Assembly (NCBI RefSeq): GCF_029227915.1
Contig: NC_079880.1
Location: 16,388,001-16,452,000, forward strand
Length of the DNA: 64,000 nt
Direction of reading: 5' to 3'
Source of the DNA: Hydractinia symbiolongicarpus
Taxonomy: Eukaryota > Cnidaria > Hydrozoa > Anthoathecata > Hydractiniidae
Shown here: positions 21,270 through 35,500 of the stretch, one piece after another
How the letters are laid out: each line of letters begins with the position of its first letter
Numbering within the stretch: position 1 is the first letter of the stretch
Notes under the pieces: model-generated
What the model was told of the DNA's origin: nothing
The model's database searches: none
The model's input: the letters and a program-made list of their open reading frames with translations, nothing else
Position numbers and translations under genes: made by a program

Positions 21270-22731
21270 TTACACGTACATCGCGGGGTTCCACGCGTCC
21301 AAGCTTGTTACCATTGGTCTAGTTCTTCCACTCTCAATACACTACGCCGTCCAAAGCTGTTTTCCCTGGTTCCACGCCTTTTAAACGCCGTAAACCACAT
21401 GCACACGCCATGAAAAGGCTATAATACGGCCTTTTGACGCCTATTAAATGCCTTACACGTAATCGTGTGGTTTCGCATGCCTGCGCAGGTTACCATTGGT
21501 CTAGTCCTTCCACTCTCAAAACACTAGAACGTCCTAAGTTGTTATTCCTGGTTCCATGGCTTTAGAAAGCCGTAATCCACATGCACACGCCATGAAAAGG
21601 CTATAATACGGCCTTTTGACGCCTAATAAAGGCCTTACTGGTAAATCACGTGATTCCACCCGTCCAAGCTTGTAACCATTGGTCTAGTTCTTTCACTCTC
21701 AATACACGAGAGCGTCCTAAGTTGTTTTTCCTGGTTCCATGGCTTTACAACGCTGTAAACCACACGCACACGCCATGAAAAGGCTATAATACGGACTTTT
21801 GATGCCTATTAAATGCCTTACACGTAAATCGCGTGGTTCCGCGTGCCTGCGCAGGTTACCATTGGTCTACTCCTTCCACTCTCAATACACTAGAACGTCC
21901 TAAGTTGTTATTCCTGGTTCCATGGCTTTAGAAAGCCGTAATCCACATGCACACGCCATGAAAAGGCTATAATACGGCCTTTTGACGCCTAATAAAGGCC
22001 TTACAGGTAAATCACGTGGTTCCACGCGTCCAAGCTTGTTACCATTGGTCTAGTTCTTCCACTCTCATTACACTACGCCGTCCTAAGTTATTTTCCCTGG
22101 TTCCATGGCTTTACAACGCCGTAAACCACATGCACACGCCATGAAAAGGCTATAATACCGCCTTTTGCCGCCTAATAAAGTCCTTACACGTAAATCACGT
22201 TGGTCTGCGTGCCTGCGCAGGTTGCCATTGGTCTAGTTCTTCCACTCTCAATACACTGCGCCGTCCTAAGTTGTTTTTCCTGGTTCCATGGCTTTACAAC
22301 GCCGTAAACCACATGCACACTCCATAAAAAGGCTATAATACGGCCTTTTGACGCCTATTAAATGCCCTACACGTAATCGTGTGGTTTCGCGTGCCTGCGC
22401 AGGTTACCATTGGTCTAGTCCTTCCACTCACAATACACTAGAACGTCCTAAGTTAAAATTCCTGGTTCCATGGCTTTAGAAAGCCGTAATCCACATGCAC
22501 ACGCCATGAAAAGGCTATAATACGGCCTTTTGACGCCTAATAAAGGCCTTACAGGTAAATCACGTGGTTCCACGCGTCCAAGCTTGTTACCATTGGTCTA
22601 GTTCTTCCACTCTCATTACACTACGCCGTCCTAAGTTATTTTCCCTGGTTCCATGGCTTTACAACGCCGTAAACCACATGCACAGGCCATGAAAAGGCTA
22701 TAATACGGTCTTTTGACGCCTATTAAATGCC
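21270..22731 (+). repeat. Left-domain fragments between 2-mer arrays
   Basis: About 21.24-21.89 kb follows 10.25-10.90 kb at an offset of 10,993 (acatcgcgggg, ccgtccaaagctg, cgtgtggtttcgcatgcc, actggtaaatcac). 21.9-22.7 kb returns to the A/B/C alternation, with local changes such as ctaagttaaaattcc near 22450 in place of the usual ttgttattcc. No other sequence is present. Confidence 0.75.
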
Positions 22732-23463
22732 TTACACGTAAATCACGTTGGTCTGCGTGCCTGCGCAGGTTACCATTGGTCTAGTCTTTCCGCTCTCAAT
22801 ACACGAGAGCATCCAAAGTTGTTATTCCTGGTTCCATGGCTTTAGAAAGCCGTAATCCACATGCACACGCCATGAAAAGGCTATAATACGGACTTTTGAT
22901 GCCTATTAAATGCCTTACACGTAAATCGCGTGGTTCCGCGTGCCTGCGTAGGTTACCATTGGTCTACTCCTTCCACTCTCATTACACTACGCCGTCCTAA
23001 GTTATTTTCCCTGGTTCCATGGCTTTACAACGCCGTAAACCACATGCACACGCCATGAAAAGGCTATAATACGGTCTTTTGACGCCTATTAAATGCCTTA
23101 CACGTAAATCACGTTGGTCTGCGTGCCTGCGCAGGTTACCATTGGTCTAGTCTTTCCGCTCTCAATACACGAGAGCATCCAAAGTTGTTATTCCTGGTTC
23201 CATGGCTTTAGAAAGCCGTAATCCACATGCACACGCCATGAAAAGGCTATAATACGGACTTTTGATGCCTATTAAATGCCTTACACGTAAATCGCGTGGT
23301 TCCGCGTGCCTGCGTAGGTTACCATTGGTCTACTCCTTCCACTCTCAATACACTAGAACGTCCTAAGTTGTTTTTCCTGGTTCCATGACTTTACAACGCC
23401 GTAAACCACATGCACACGCCATGAAAAGGCTATAATACGGCCTTTTAACGTCTATTAAATGCC
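22732..23463 (+). repeat. 2-monomer higher-order repeat, 366 bp x 2 (second site)
   Basis: 22732-23097 and 23098-23463 repeat the C (gagagcatcc) plus gcgtagg/tactcc pair. In the first pair the second monomer ends like the A type (cattacactacgcc, ttattttccc). The C tag of this array is 1,828 bp (ten monomers) from that of the 20.9-kb pair. Confidence 0.82.
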
Positions 23464-25085
23464 TTACACGTAAATCGCGGGGTTCCACGCGTCCAAGCTT
23501 GTTACCATTGGTCTAGTTCTTCCACTCTCAATACACTACGCCGTCCTAAGTTGTTTTCCCTGGTTCCACGCCTTTACAACGCCGTAAACCACATGCACAC
23601 GCGTCTAAAGGCTGCAATACGGCCTTTTGCCGCCCATTAAATGCCTTACACGTAATCGTGTGGTTTCGCGTGCCTGCGCAGGTTACCATTGGTCTAGTCC
23701 TTCCACTCTCAATACACTAGAACGTCCTAAGTTGTTATTCCTGGTTCCATGGCTTCAGAACGCCGTAATCCACATGCACACGCCATGAAAAGGCTATAAT
23801 ACGGCCCCTGGACGCCTAATAAAGGCCTTACACGTAAATCACGTGGTTCCACGCGTCCAAGCTTGTTACCATTGGTCTAGTTCTTCCAGTCTCAATACAC
23901 TACGCCGTCCTAAGTTGTTTTTCCTGGTTCCATGGCTTTACAACGCCGTAAACCACATGCACACGCCATGAAAAGGCTATAATACGGCCTTTTAACGCCT
24001 ATTAAATGCCTTACACGTACATCGCGGGGTTCCACGCGTCCAAGCTTGTTACCATTGGTCTAGTTCTTCCACTCTCAATACACTACGCCGTCCAAAGCTG
24101 TTTTCCCTGGTTCCACGCCTTTACAACGCCGTAAACCACATGCACACGCCATGAAAAGGCTATAATACGGCCTTTTGACTCCTATTAAATGCCTTACACG
24201 TAATCGTGTGGTTTCGCATGCCTGCGCAGGTTACCATTGGTCTAGTCCTTCCACTCTCAATACACTAGAACGTCCTAAGTTGTTATTCCTGGTTCCATGG
24301 CTTTAGAAAGCCGTAATCCACATGCACAAGCCATGAAAAGGCTATAATACGGCCTTTTGACGCCTAATAAAGGCCTTACTGGTAAATCACGTGGTTCCAC
24401 CCGTCCAAGCTTGTAACCATTGGTCTAGTTCTTTCACTCTCAATACACGAGAGCGTCCTAAGTTGTTTTTCCTGGTTCCATGGCTTTACAACGCTGTAAA
24501 CCACATGCACACGCCATGAAAAGGCTATAATACGGACTTTTGATGCCTATTAAATGCCTTACACGTAAATCGCGTGGTTCCGCGTGCCTGCGCAGGTTAC
24601 CATTGGTCTACTCCTTCCACTCTCAATACACTACGCCGTCCTAAGTTGTTTTTCCTGGTTCCATGGCTTTACAACGCCGTAAACCACATGCACACGCCAT
24701 GAAGAAGCTATAATACGGCCTTTTGACGCCTATTAAATGCCATACACGTACATCGCGTGGTTCTGCGTCAATGCAAAGGTTACCATTGGTCTAGTCCTTC
24801 CACTGTCAATGCACTACGACGTCCTAAGTTGTTTTCTCTGGCTCCATAGCTTTGGAACGCCGTCAACTACAAGCACACGCCATTGAAAAGCAATAATACC
24901 GCCTTTGCCGCCTAATAAAGTCCTTACACGTAAATCACGTTGGTCCGCGTGTCTGCGCAGGTTACCATTGGTCTAGTTCTTCCACTCTCAATGCATTAGG
25001 ACGTCCTAAGTTGTTTTCCCTGGCTCCATGTCTTTACAACGCCGTAAAACAAATGCACACGCCATGAAAAGGCTATAATACGTCC
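23464..25085 (+). repeat. Third partial copy of the 1.64-4.17 kb segment
   Basis: 23464 onward matches 1644 onward at an offset of 21,820 for about two and a half monomers. By 24018 the offset is 20,907 (to 3111), so five monomers (about 913 bp) present in copy 1 are absent here. It stays collinear through the H monomer (about 24.75 kb) and ends near 25085, where aatacgtcctttt joins gcggcctattaaagg instead of gacgcctatc. Confidence 0.8.
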
Positions 25086-26600
25086 TTTTGCGGCCTATTA
25101 AAGGCCTTACACGTAAATCACGTGGTTCCATGCGTCCAAACTTGTTACCATTGGTCTAGTCCTTCCACTCTCAATACACTACGACGTCCTAAGTTATTTT
25201 CTCTGGCTCTATGGCTTTGGAACGCCGTCAATTACATGCACACACGTCTATAACCTGCAATATGGCATTTTGCCGCCTAATAAAAGCCTTACACGTAAGT
25301 TAGACGGTTGCACGTGTCCATACCGGTTACCATTGGTCTAGTCCTTCCATTCTCAATGGACTAAAACATCCTAAGTTGTTTTCCCAAACGACAAGGCTGT
25401 ACAACGCCGTCAACTAGGTGCACATGCGTCTGAAGGCTGCAATACGGCCTTTTGCCGCCTATTAAAGGCCTTACACGTAAATCAGGTGGGTCCGCGTGCC
25501 TGCGCAGGTTACCATTGATCTAGTACTTCCACTGTCAATGGACTAGAACGTCCTAAGTTGTTATTCCTGGTTCCATGGCTTTAGAAAGCCGTAAAACACA
25601 TGCACACGCCATGAAAAGGTTATAATACGGCCTTTTGACGCCTAATAAAGGTAAATCACGTGGTTCCACGCGTCCAAGCTTGTTACCATTGGTCTAGTTC
25701 TTCCACTCTCATTACACTACGCCGTCTTAAGTTGTTTTCCCTGGTTCCATGGCTTTACAACGCCGTAAACCACATGCACACGCCATGAAAAGACTATAAT
25801 ACGGCCTTTTGACGCCTATTAAATGCCTTACACGTAAATCACGGGGTTCCACGCGACCAAGCTTGTTACCATTGGTCTAGTCCTTCCACTCTCAATACAC
25901 TAGAACGTCCTAAGTTGTTATTCCTGGTTCCATGGCTTTAGAAAGCCGTAATCCACATGCACACGCCATGAAAAGGCTATAATACGGCCTTTTGACGCCT
26001 AATAAAGGCCTTACACTTAAATTACGTGGTTCCACGCGTCCAAGCTTGCTCTCATTGGTCTATTCCTTCCATTCTCAATGGACTAGAACGTCCTAAGTTG
26101 TCTTTCCTGGTTCCATAGCTTTACAACGCCGTAAACCACATGCACACGCCATGAAAAGGCTATAATACGGCCTTTTGACGCCTATTAAATGCCATACACG
26201 TACATCGCGTGGTTCTGCGTCAATGCAAAGGTTACCATTGGTCTAGTTCTTCCACTGTCAATGCACTACGACGTCCTAAGTTGTTTTCTCTTGCTCCATA
26301 GCTTTGGAACGCCGTCAACTACATGCACACGCCATTGAAAAGCAATAATACCGCCTTTGCCGCCTAATAAAGTCCTTACACGTAAATCACGTTGGTCTGC
26401 GTGTGTGCGCAGGTTACCATTGGTCTAGTCTTTCCACTCTCAATACACGAGAGCGTCCTAAGTTGTTTTTCCTGGTTCCATGGCTTTACAACGCCGTAAA
26501 CCACATGCACACGCCATGAAAAGGCTATAATACGTCCTTTTGACGCCTATTAAATGCCTTACACGTAAATCGCGAGGTTCCGCGTGCCTGCGCAGGTTAC
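25086..26600 (+). repeat. Mosaic A/B/E/F/H monomers
   Basis: Contains an E cassette (about 25.19-25.45 kb), a monomer with aataaaggtaaatc (25649), an F monomer (about 26.01 kb), an H monomer (about 26.19 kb) and C-like monomers. The order matches no single other block for more than a few monomers. It is the boundary between the left domain and the super-unit pair. Confidence 0.65.
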
Positions 26601-28639
26601 CATTGGCCTAGTCCTTCCAATCTCAATACACTACGACGTCCTAAGTTGTTTTTCCTGTCTCCATGCCTTGGGAACGGCGTAAACTACATGCAAAGGACTC
26701 TAAACGCTGTAATACGGCCTTTTGCGGCCTATTAAAGGCCTTACACGTAAATTACGTCGTTCCACGCGTCCATGACGGTTACGATTGGTCTAGTCCTTCC
26801 ATTCTCAATGGACTAGAACGTCTTAAGTTGTTTTTCCCAGCGCCAAGGCTGTACAACGCCGTCAACTACGTGCACATGCGTCTGAAGGCTGCAATACGGC
26901 CTTTTGCCGCCTTTTAAAGGCCTTACACGTAAATCACGTGGATCCACGCGGCCAAGCTTGTTACCATTGGTCTAGTTCTTCCACTCTCAATACACTTCCC
27001 CGTCCTAACTTGTTTTCCCTGGTTCCATGGCTTTACAACGCCGTAAACCACATGCACACGCCATGAAAAGGCTATAATACGGACTATTGATGCCTATTAA
27101 ATGCCTTACACCAAATCGTGTGGTTTCGCGTGCCTGCGCAGGTTACCATTGGTCTAGTCCTTCCACTCTCAATACACTACGACGTCCTAAGTTATTTTCC
27201 CAGGCTCCATGGCTTTACAACGCCGTCAATTACATGCACACACGTCTATAACCAGCAATATGGCATTTTGCCGCCTAATAAAAACCTTACACGTAAGTTA
27301 GACGGTTCCACGCGTCCATACCGGTTACCATTGCTCTAGTCCTTCCATTCTCAATAGACTAAAACGTCTTAAGTTATTTTCCCCAGCGACAAGGCTGTAC
27401 AACGCTGTCAACTACGTGCACATGCGTCTAAAAGCTGCGATAAGGCCTTTTGCCGCCCATTAAATGCCTTACATGTAATCGTGTGGTTTCGCGTGCCTGC
27501 GCAGGTTACCATTGGTCTAGTCCTTCCACTCTCAATACACTAGAACGTCCTAAGTTGTTATTCCTGATTCCATGGCTTTAGAACGTTGTAATCCACATGC
27601 ACACGCCATGAAAAGGCTATAATACGGCCTTTTGACGCCTATTAAATGCCTTACATGTAAATCACGGGGTTCCACGCGTCCAAGCTTGTTACCATTTGTC
27701 TAGTTCTTCCACTCTCAATACACTACGCCGTCCTAAGTTGTTATTCCTGGTTCCATGGCTTTAGAAAGCCGTAATCCACATGCACACGCTATAAAAAGGC
27801 TATAATACGGCCTTTTGACGCCTATTAAATGCCTTACACGTAAATCACGGGGTTCCACGCGTCCAAGCTTGTTACCATTGGTCTAGTTCTTCCACTCTCA
27901 TTACACGAGAGCGTCCTAAGTTGTTATTCCTGGTTCCATGGCTTCAGAACGCTGTAATCCACATGCACACGCCATGAATAGGCTATAATACGGCCACTGG
28001 ACGCCTATTAAATGCCTTACACGTAATCGTGTGGTTTCGCGTGCCTGCGTAGGTTACCATTGGTCTAGTTCTTCCACTCTCAATACACTACGCCGTCCTA
28101 AGTTGTTTTTCCTGGTTCCATGGCTTTACAACGCCGTAAACCACATGCACACGCCATGAAAAGGCTATAATACGGACTATTGATGCCTATTAAATGCCTT
28201 ACACGTAATCGTGTGGTTTCGCGTGCCTGCGCAGGATAACCATTGGACTAGTCCTTCCACTCTCAATACACTACGACGTCCTAAGTTATTTTCCCTGGCT
28301 TCATGGCTTTACAACGCCGTCAATTACATGCACACACGTCTATAACCAGCAATATGGCATTTTGCCGCCTAATAAAAGCCTTACACGTAAGTTAGACGGT
28401 TCCACGCGTCCATACCGGTTACCATTGGTCTAGTCCTTCCATTCTCAATAGACTAAAACGTCTTAAGTTATTTTCCCCAGCGACAAGGCTGTACAACGCC
28501 GTCAAGTACGTGCACATGCGTCTAAAAGCTGCAATAAGGCCTTTTGCCACCCACTAAATGCCTTACATGTAATCGTGTGGTTTCGCGTGCCTGCGCAGGT
28601 TACCATTGGTCTAGTCCTTCCACTCTCAATACACTAGAA

Positions 28640-31000
28640 CGTCTTAAGTTGTTATTCCTGGTTCCATGGCTTTAGAACGCCGTAATCCACATGCACACGC
28701 CATGAAAAGGCTATAATGCGTCCATTTGCGGCCTATTAAAAGCCTTACACGTAAATCACGTGGTTCCACGCGTCAAAACTTGTTACCATTGGCCTAGTCC
28801 TTCCACTCTCAATACACTACGACGTCCTAAGTTGTTCTTCCTGTCTCCATGTCTTGGGAACGCCGTAAACTACATGCAAAGGACTCTAAAGGCTGTAATA
28901 CGGCCTTTTGCGGCCTATTAAAGGCCTTACACGTAAATTACGTCGTTTCACGCGTCCATGACGGTTACGACTGGTCTAGTCCTTCCATTCTCAATGGACT
29001 AGAACGTCCTAAGTTGTTTTCCCCAGCGCCAAGGCTGTACAACGCCGTCAACTACGTGCACATGCGTCTGAAGGCTGCAATACGGCCTTTTGCCGCCTAT
29101 TAAAGGCCTTACACGTTAATCAGGTGGGTCTGCGTGCCTGCGCAGGTTACCATTGATCTAGTCCTTCCACTCTCAATACACTAGAACGTCCTAAGTTGTT
29201 ATTCTTGATTCCATGGCTTTAGAACGTTGTAATCCACATGCACACGCCATGAAAAGGCTATAATACGGCCTTTTGACGCCTATTAAATGCCTTACATGTA
29301 AATCACGGGGTTCCACGCGTCCAAGCTTGTTACCATTTGTCTAGTTCTTCCACTCTCAATACACTACGCCGTCCTAAGTTGTTATTCCTGGTTCCATGGC
29401 TTTAGAAAGCCGTAATCCACATGCACACGCTATAAAAAGGCTATAATACGGCCTTTTGACGCCTATTAAATGGATTACACGTAAATCACGGGGTTCCACG
29501 CGTCCAAGCTTGTTTCCATTGGTCTAGTTCTTCCACTCTCATTACACGAGAGCGTCCTAAGTTGTTATTCCTGGTTCCATGGCTTCAGAACGCTGTAATC
29601 CACATGCACACGCCATGAATAGGCTATAATACGGACTATTGATGCCTATTAAATGCCTTACACGTAATCGTGTGGTTTCGCGTGCCTGCGCAGGTTACCA
29701 TTGGTCTAGTCCTTCCACTCTCAATACACTACGACGTCCTAAGTTATTTTCCCTGGCTCCATGGCTTTACAACGCCGTCAATTACATGCACACACGTCTA
29801 TAACCAGCAATATGGCATTTTGCCGCCTAATAAAAGCCTTACACGTAAGTTAGACGGTTCCACGCGTCCATACCGGTTACCATTGGTCTAGTCCTTCCAT
29901 TCTCAATAGACTAAAACGTCTTAAGTTATTTTCCCCAGCGACAAGGCTGTACAACGCCGTCAACTACGTGCACATGCGTCTAAAAGCTGCAATAAGGCCT
30001 TTTGCCACCCATTAAATGCCTTACATGTAATCGTGTGGTTTCGCGTGCCTGCGCAGGTTACCATTGGTCTAGTCCTTCCACTCTCAATACACTAGAACGT
30101 CTTAAGTTGTTTCCTGGTTCCATGGCTTTAGAACGCCGTAATCCACATGCACACGCCATGAAAAGGCTATAATACGGCCATTTGCCGCCTATTAAAGGCC
30201 TTACACGTAAATCGCGTGGTTCCGCGTGACTGCGCAGGTTACTATTGGTCTAGTTCTTCCACTCTCAATGCACTAGGACGTCCTAAGTTGTTTTCCCTGG
30301 GTCTATGTCTTTACAACGCCGTAAAACACATGCACACGCCATGAAAAGGCTATAATACGTCCTTTTGACGCCTATCAAAGGCTTTACACTTAAGTTACGT
30401 GGTTCCACGCGTCCAAGCTTGCTCTCATTGGTCTATTCCTTCCATTCTCAATGGACTAGAACGTCCTAAGTTGTTTTCCCTGGTTCCATGGCTTTAGAAC
30501 GCCGTAAACCACATGCACACGCCATAAAAAGGCTTTAATGCGTCCATTTGCGGCCTATTAAAGGCCTTACACGTAAATCACGTGGTTGCACGCGTCAAAA
30601 CTTGTTACCATTGGCCTAGTCCTTCCACTCTCAATACACTACGACGTCCTAAGTTGTTCTTCCTGTCTCCATGTCTTGGGAACGCCGTAAACTACATGCA
30701 AAGGACTCTAAAGGCTGTAATACGGCCTTTTGCGGCCTATTAAAGGCCTTACACGTAAATTACGTCGTTTCACGCGTCCATGACGGTTACGATTGGTCTA
30801 GTCCTTCCATTCTCAATGGACTAGAACGTCCTAAGTTGTTTTCCCCAGCGCCAAGGCTGTACAACGCCGTCAACTACGTGCACATGCGTCTGAAGGCTGC
30901 AATACGGCCTTTTGCCGCCTATTAAAGGCCTTACACGTTAATCAGGTGGGTTTGCGTGCCTGCGCAGGTTACCATTGATCTAGTCCTTCCACAGTCAATG
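28640..31000 (+). repeat. 10-monomer duplication, 1,822-bp offset
   Basis: The segment about 28.64-29.15 kb (gcgtcaaaacttgttacc, tgtcttgggaacg, D monomer with acgtcgtttcacg, acacgttaatcagg) matches about 30.46-31.00 kb at 1,822 bp. A neighbouring overlap, 27.48-28.0 against 29.12-29.64 kb, has an offset of 1,641 bp (nine monomers). Part of this (about 28.17-29.63 kb, 1,459 bp) has no counterpart in super-unit 2. Confidence 0.75.
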
Positions 31001-32572
31001 GACTAGAACGTCCTAAGATGTTATTCCTGGTTCCATGGCTTTAGAAAGCCTTAATCCACATGCACACGCCATGAAAAGGCTATAATACGGCCTTTTGACG
31101 CCTATTAAATGCCTTACACGTAATCGTGTGGTTTCGCGTGCCTGCGCAGGTTACCATTGGTCTAGTCCTTCCACTCTCAATAAACTAGAACGTCCTAAGT
31201 TGTTATTCCTGGTTCCATGGCTTTAGAAAGCGTTAATCCACATGCACACGACATGAAAAGGCTATAATACGGCCTTTTGACGCCAAATAAAGGCCTTACA
31301 CTTAAATTACGTGGTTCCACGCGTCCAAGCTTGCTCTCATTGGTCTATTCCTTCCATTCTCAATGGACTAGATCGTCCTAAGTTGTTTTCCCTGGTTCCA
31401 TTGCTTTAGAACGCCGTAAACCACATGCACACGCCATAAAAAGGCTTTAAATGCCTCCTTTTGCGGCCTAATAAAGGCCTTACACGTAAATCACGTGGTT
31501 GCACGCGTCAAAACTTGTTACCATTGGCCTAGTCCTTCCATTCTCAATACACTACGACGTCCTAAGTTGTTCTTCCTGTTTCCATGCCTTGGGAACGCCG
31601 TAAACTACATGCAAAGGACTCTAAAGGCTGTAATACGGCCTTTTGCGGCCTATTAAAGGCCTTACACGTAAATCACGTGGTTCCACGCGTCCAAGCTTGT
31701 TACCATTGGTCTAGTTCTTCCACTCTCAATACACTACGCCGTCCTAAGTTGTTTTCCCTGGTTCCATGGCTTTACAACGCCGTAAACCGCATGCACACGC
31801 CATGAAAAGGCTCTAATACGGACTTTTGATGCCTATTAAATGCCTTACACATAATCGTGTGGTTTCGCGTGCCTGCGCAGGTTACCATTGGTCTAGTCCT
31901 TCCACTCTCAATACACTACGACGTCCTAAGTTATTTTTCCTGGCTCCATGGCTTTACAACGCCGTCAATTATATGCACACACGTCTATAACCAGCCATAT
32001 GGCATTTTGCCGCCTAATAAAAGCCTTACACGTAAGTTAGACGGTTCCACGCGTCGATACCGGTTACCATTGGTCTAGTCCTTCCTTTCTCAATAGACTA
32101 AAACGTCTTAAGTTATTTTCCCCAGCGACAAGGCTGTACAACGCCGTCAACTACGTGCACATGCGTCTAAAAGCTGCAATACGGCCTTTTGCCGCCCATT
32201 AAATGCCTTACATGTAATCGTGTGGTTTCGCGAGCCTGCGCAGGTTACCATTGGTCTAGTCCTTCCACTCTCAATACACTAGAACGTCCTAAGTTGTTTT
32301 TCCTTGTTCCATGTCTTTACAACGCCATAAACCACATGCACACGCCATGAAAAGGCTATAATACGGCCTTTTGACGCCTAATAAATGCCTTACACGTAAT
32401 TCACGGGGTTCCACGCGTCCAAGCTTGTTACCATTGGTCTAGTTCTTCCACTCTCAATACACTACGACGTCCTAAGTTGTTTTCTCTGGCTCCATACCTT
32501 TACAACGCCGTAAACCACATGCACACGCCATAAAAAGGCTATAATACCGCCTTTTGCCGCCTAATAAAGTCC

Positions 32573-35500
32573 TTAAACGTAAATCACGTTGGTCTGCGTG
32601 CCTGCGCAGGTTACCATTGGTCTAGTCCTTCCACTCACAATACACTAGAACGTCCTAAGTTGTTTTTCCTGGTTCCATGGCTTTACAACGCCGTAAACCA
32701 CATGCACACGCCATGAAAAGGCTATAATACGGCCGTTTGACGCCTATTAAATGCCATACACGTACATCGCGTGGTTCTGCGTCACTGCACAGGTTACCAT
32801 TGGTCAGTCCTTCCACTGTCAATGCACTACGACGTCCTAAGTTGTTTTCTCTGGCTCCATAGCTTTGGAACGCCGTCAACTACGTGCACACGCCATTGAA
32901 AAGCAATAATACCGCCTTTTGCCGCCTATTAAAGTCCTTACACGTAAATCACGTTGGTCTGCGTGCCTGCGCAGGTTACCATTGGTCTAGTTCTTCCATT
33001 CTCAATACACTAGAACGTCCTAAGTTGTTTTCTCTTCCTCCATACCCTTCAAAAGCCGTCAACTACATGCACACACGTCTTTAGCCATATGTCCTTTTGC
33101 AGCCTATTAAAAGCCTTACACGTAAATCACGTGGCTCTACGCGTCCAAGCTTGTTACGATTGGCCTAGTCCTTCCACTCTCAATACACTACGACGTCCTA
33201 AGTTGTTCTCCCTGGCTCCGTGCCTTGGGAACGCCGTAAACTACATGCAAAGGACTCTAAAGGCCGTAATACGGCCTTTTGCCGCGTATTAAATGCCTTA
33301 CATGTAATCGTGTGGTTTCGCGTGCCTGCGCAGGTTACTATTGGTCTAGTCCTTCCACTGTCAATACACTAGAACGTCCTAAGTTGTTATTCCTGGTTCC
33401 ATGGCTTTAGAAAGCCGTAATCCACATGCACACGCCATGAAAAGGCTATAATACGGCCTTTTGACGCCTAATAAAGGTAAATCACGTGGTTCCACGCGTC
33501 CAAGCTTGTTACCATTTGTCTAGTTCTTCCACTCTCAATACACTACGACGTCCTAAGTTGTTTTCTCTGGCTCCATACCTTTACAACGCCGTAAACCACA
33601 TGCACACGCCATAAAAAGGCTATAATACCGCCTTTTGCCGCCTAATAAAGTCCTTAAACGTAAATCACGTTGGTCTGCGTGCCTGCGCAGGTTACCATTG
33701 GTCTAGTCCTTCCACTCACAATACACTAGAACGTCCTAAGTTGTTATTCCTGGTTCCTTGGCTTTAGAAAGCCGTAATCCACATGCAAACGCCATGAAAA
33801 GGCTATAATACGGCCTTTTGACGCCTAATAAAGGCCTTACAGGTAAATCACGTGGTTCCACGCGTCCAAGCTTGTTACCATTGGTCTAGTTCTTCCACTC
33901 TCAATACACTACGCCGTCCTAAGTGGTTTTTCCTGGTTCCATGGCTTTACAACGCCGTAAACCACATGCACACGCCATGAAAAGGCTATAATACTGCCTT
34001 TTGACGCCTATTAAATGCCTTACACGTAAATCACGGGGTTCCACGCGTCCAAGCTTGTTACCATTTGTCTAGTTCTTCCACTCTCAATACACTACGACGT
34101 CCTAAGTTGTTTTCTCAGGCTCCATACCTTTACAACGCCGTAAACCACATGCACACGCCATAAAAAGGCTATAATACCGCCTTTTGCCGCCTAATAAAGT
34201 CCTTAAACGTAAATCACGTTGGTCTGCGTGCCTGCGCAGGTTACCATTGGTCTAGTCCTTCCACTCACAATACACTAGAACGTCCTAAGTTGTTTTTCCT
34301 GGTTCCATGGCTTTACAACGCCGTAAACCACATGCACACGCCATGAAAAGGCTATAATACGGCCGTTTGACGCCTATTAAATGCCATACACGTACATCGC
34401 GTGGTTCTGCGTCACTGCACAGGTTACCATTGGTCAGTCCTTCCACTGTCAATGCACTACGACGTCCTAAGTTGTTTTCTCTGGCTCCATAGCTTTGGAA
34501 CGCCGTCAACTACGTGCACACGCCATTGAAAAGCAATAATACCGCCTTTTGCCGCCTATTAAAGTCCTTACACGTAAATCACGTTGGTCTGCGTGCCTGC
34601 GCAGGTTACCATTGGTCTAGTTCTTCCATTCTCAATACACTAGAACGTCCTAAGTTGTTTTCTCTTCCTCCATACCCTTCAAAAGCCGTCAACTACATGC
34701 ACACACGTCTTTAGCCATATGTCCTTTTGCAGCCTATTAAAAGCCTTACACGTAAATCACGTGGTTCTACGCGTCCAAGCTTGTTACGATTGGCCTAGTC
34801 CTTCCACTCTCAATACACTACGACGTCCTAAGTTGTTCTCCCTGGCTCCGTGCCTTGGGAACGCCGTAAACTACATGCAAAGGACTCTCAAGGCCGTAAT
34901 ACGGCCTTTTGCCGCGTATTAAATGCCTTACATGTAATCGTGTGGTTTCGCGTGCCTGCGCAGGTTACTATTGGTCTAGTCCTTCCACTGTCAATACACT
35001 AGAACGTCCTAAGTTGTTATTCCTGGTTCCATGGCTTTAGAAAGCCGTAATCCACATGCACACGCCATGAAAAGGCTATAATACGGCCTTTTGACGCCTA
35101 ATAAAGGTAAATCACGTGGTTCCACGCGTCCAAGCTTGTTACCATTTGTCTAGTTCTTCCACTCTCAATACACTACGACGTCCTAAGTTGTTTTCTCTGG
35201 CTCCATACCTTTACAACGCCGTAAACCACATGCACACGCCATAAAAAGGCTATAATACCGCCTTTTGCCGCCTAATAAAGTCCTTAAACGTAAATCACGT
35301 TGGTCTGCGTGCCTGCGCAGGTTACCATTGGTCTAGTCCTTCCACTCACAATACACTAGAACGTCCTAAGTTGTTATTCCTGGTTCCTTGGCTTTAGAAA
35401 GCCGTAATCCACATGCAAACGCCATGAAAAGGCTATAATACGGCCTTTTGACGCCTAATAAAGGCCTTACAGGTAAATCACGTGGTTCCACGCGTCCAAG

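Noticed and set aside
25086-26600. Possible unique-sequence boundary between array domains
   Set aside because: Reading through it, every stretch still fits the 182-bp monomer. Only the family order is irregular.
32655-32879. Minus-strand 74-codon open frame repeated at 34285 and 47345
   Set aside because: Identical copies lie inside duplicated H-type monomer blocks. There is no recognisable domain and no context beyond the satellite.
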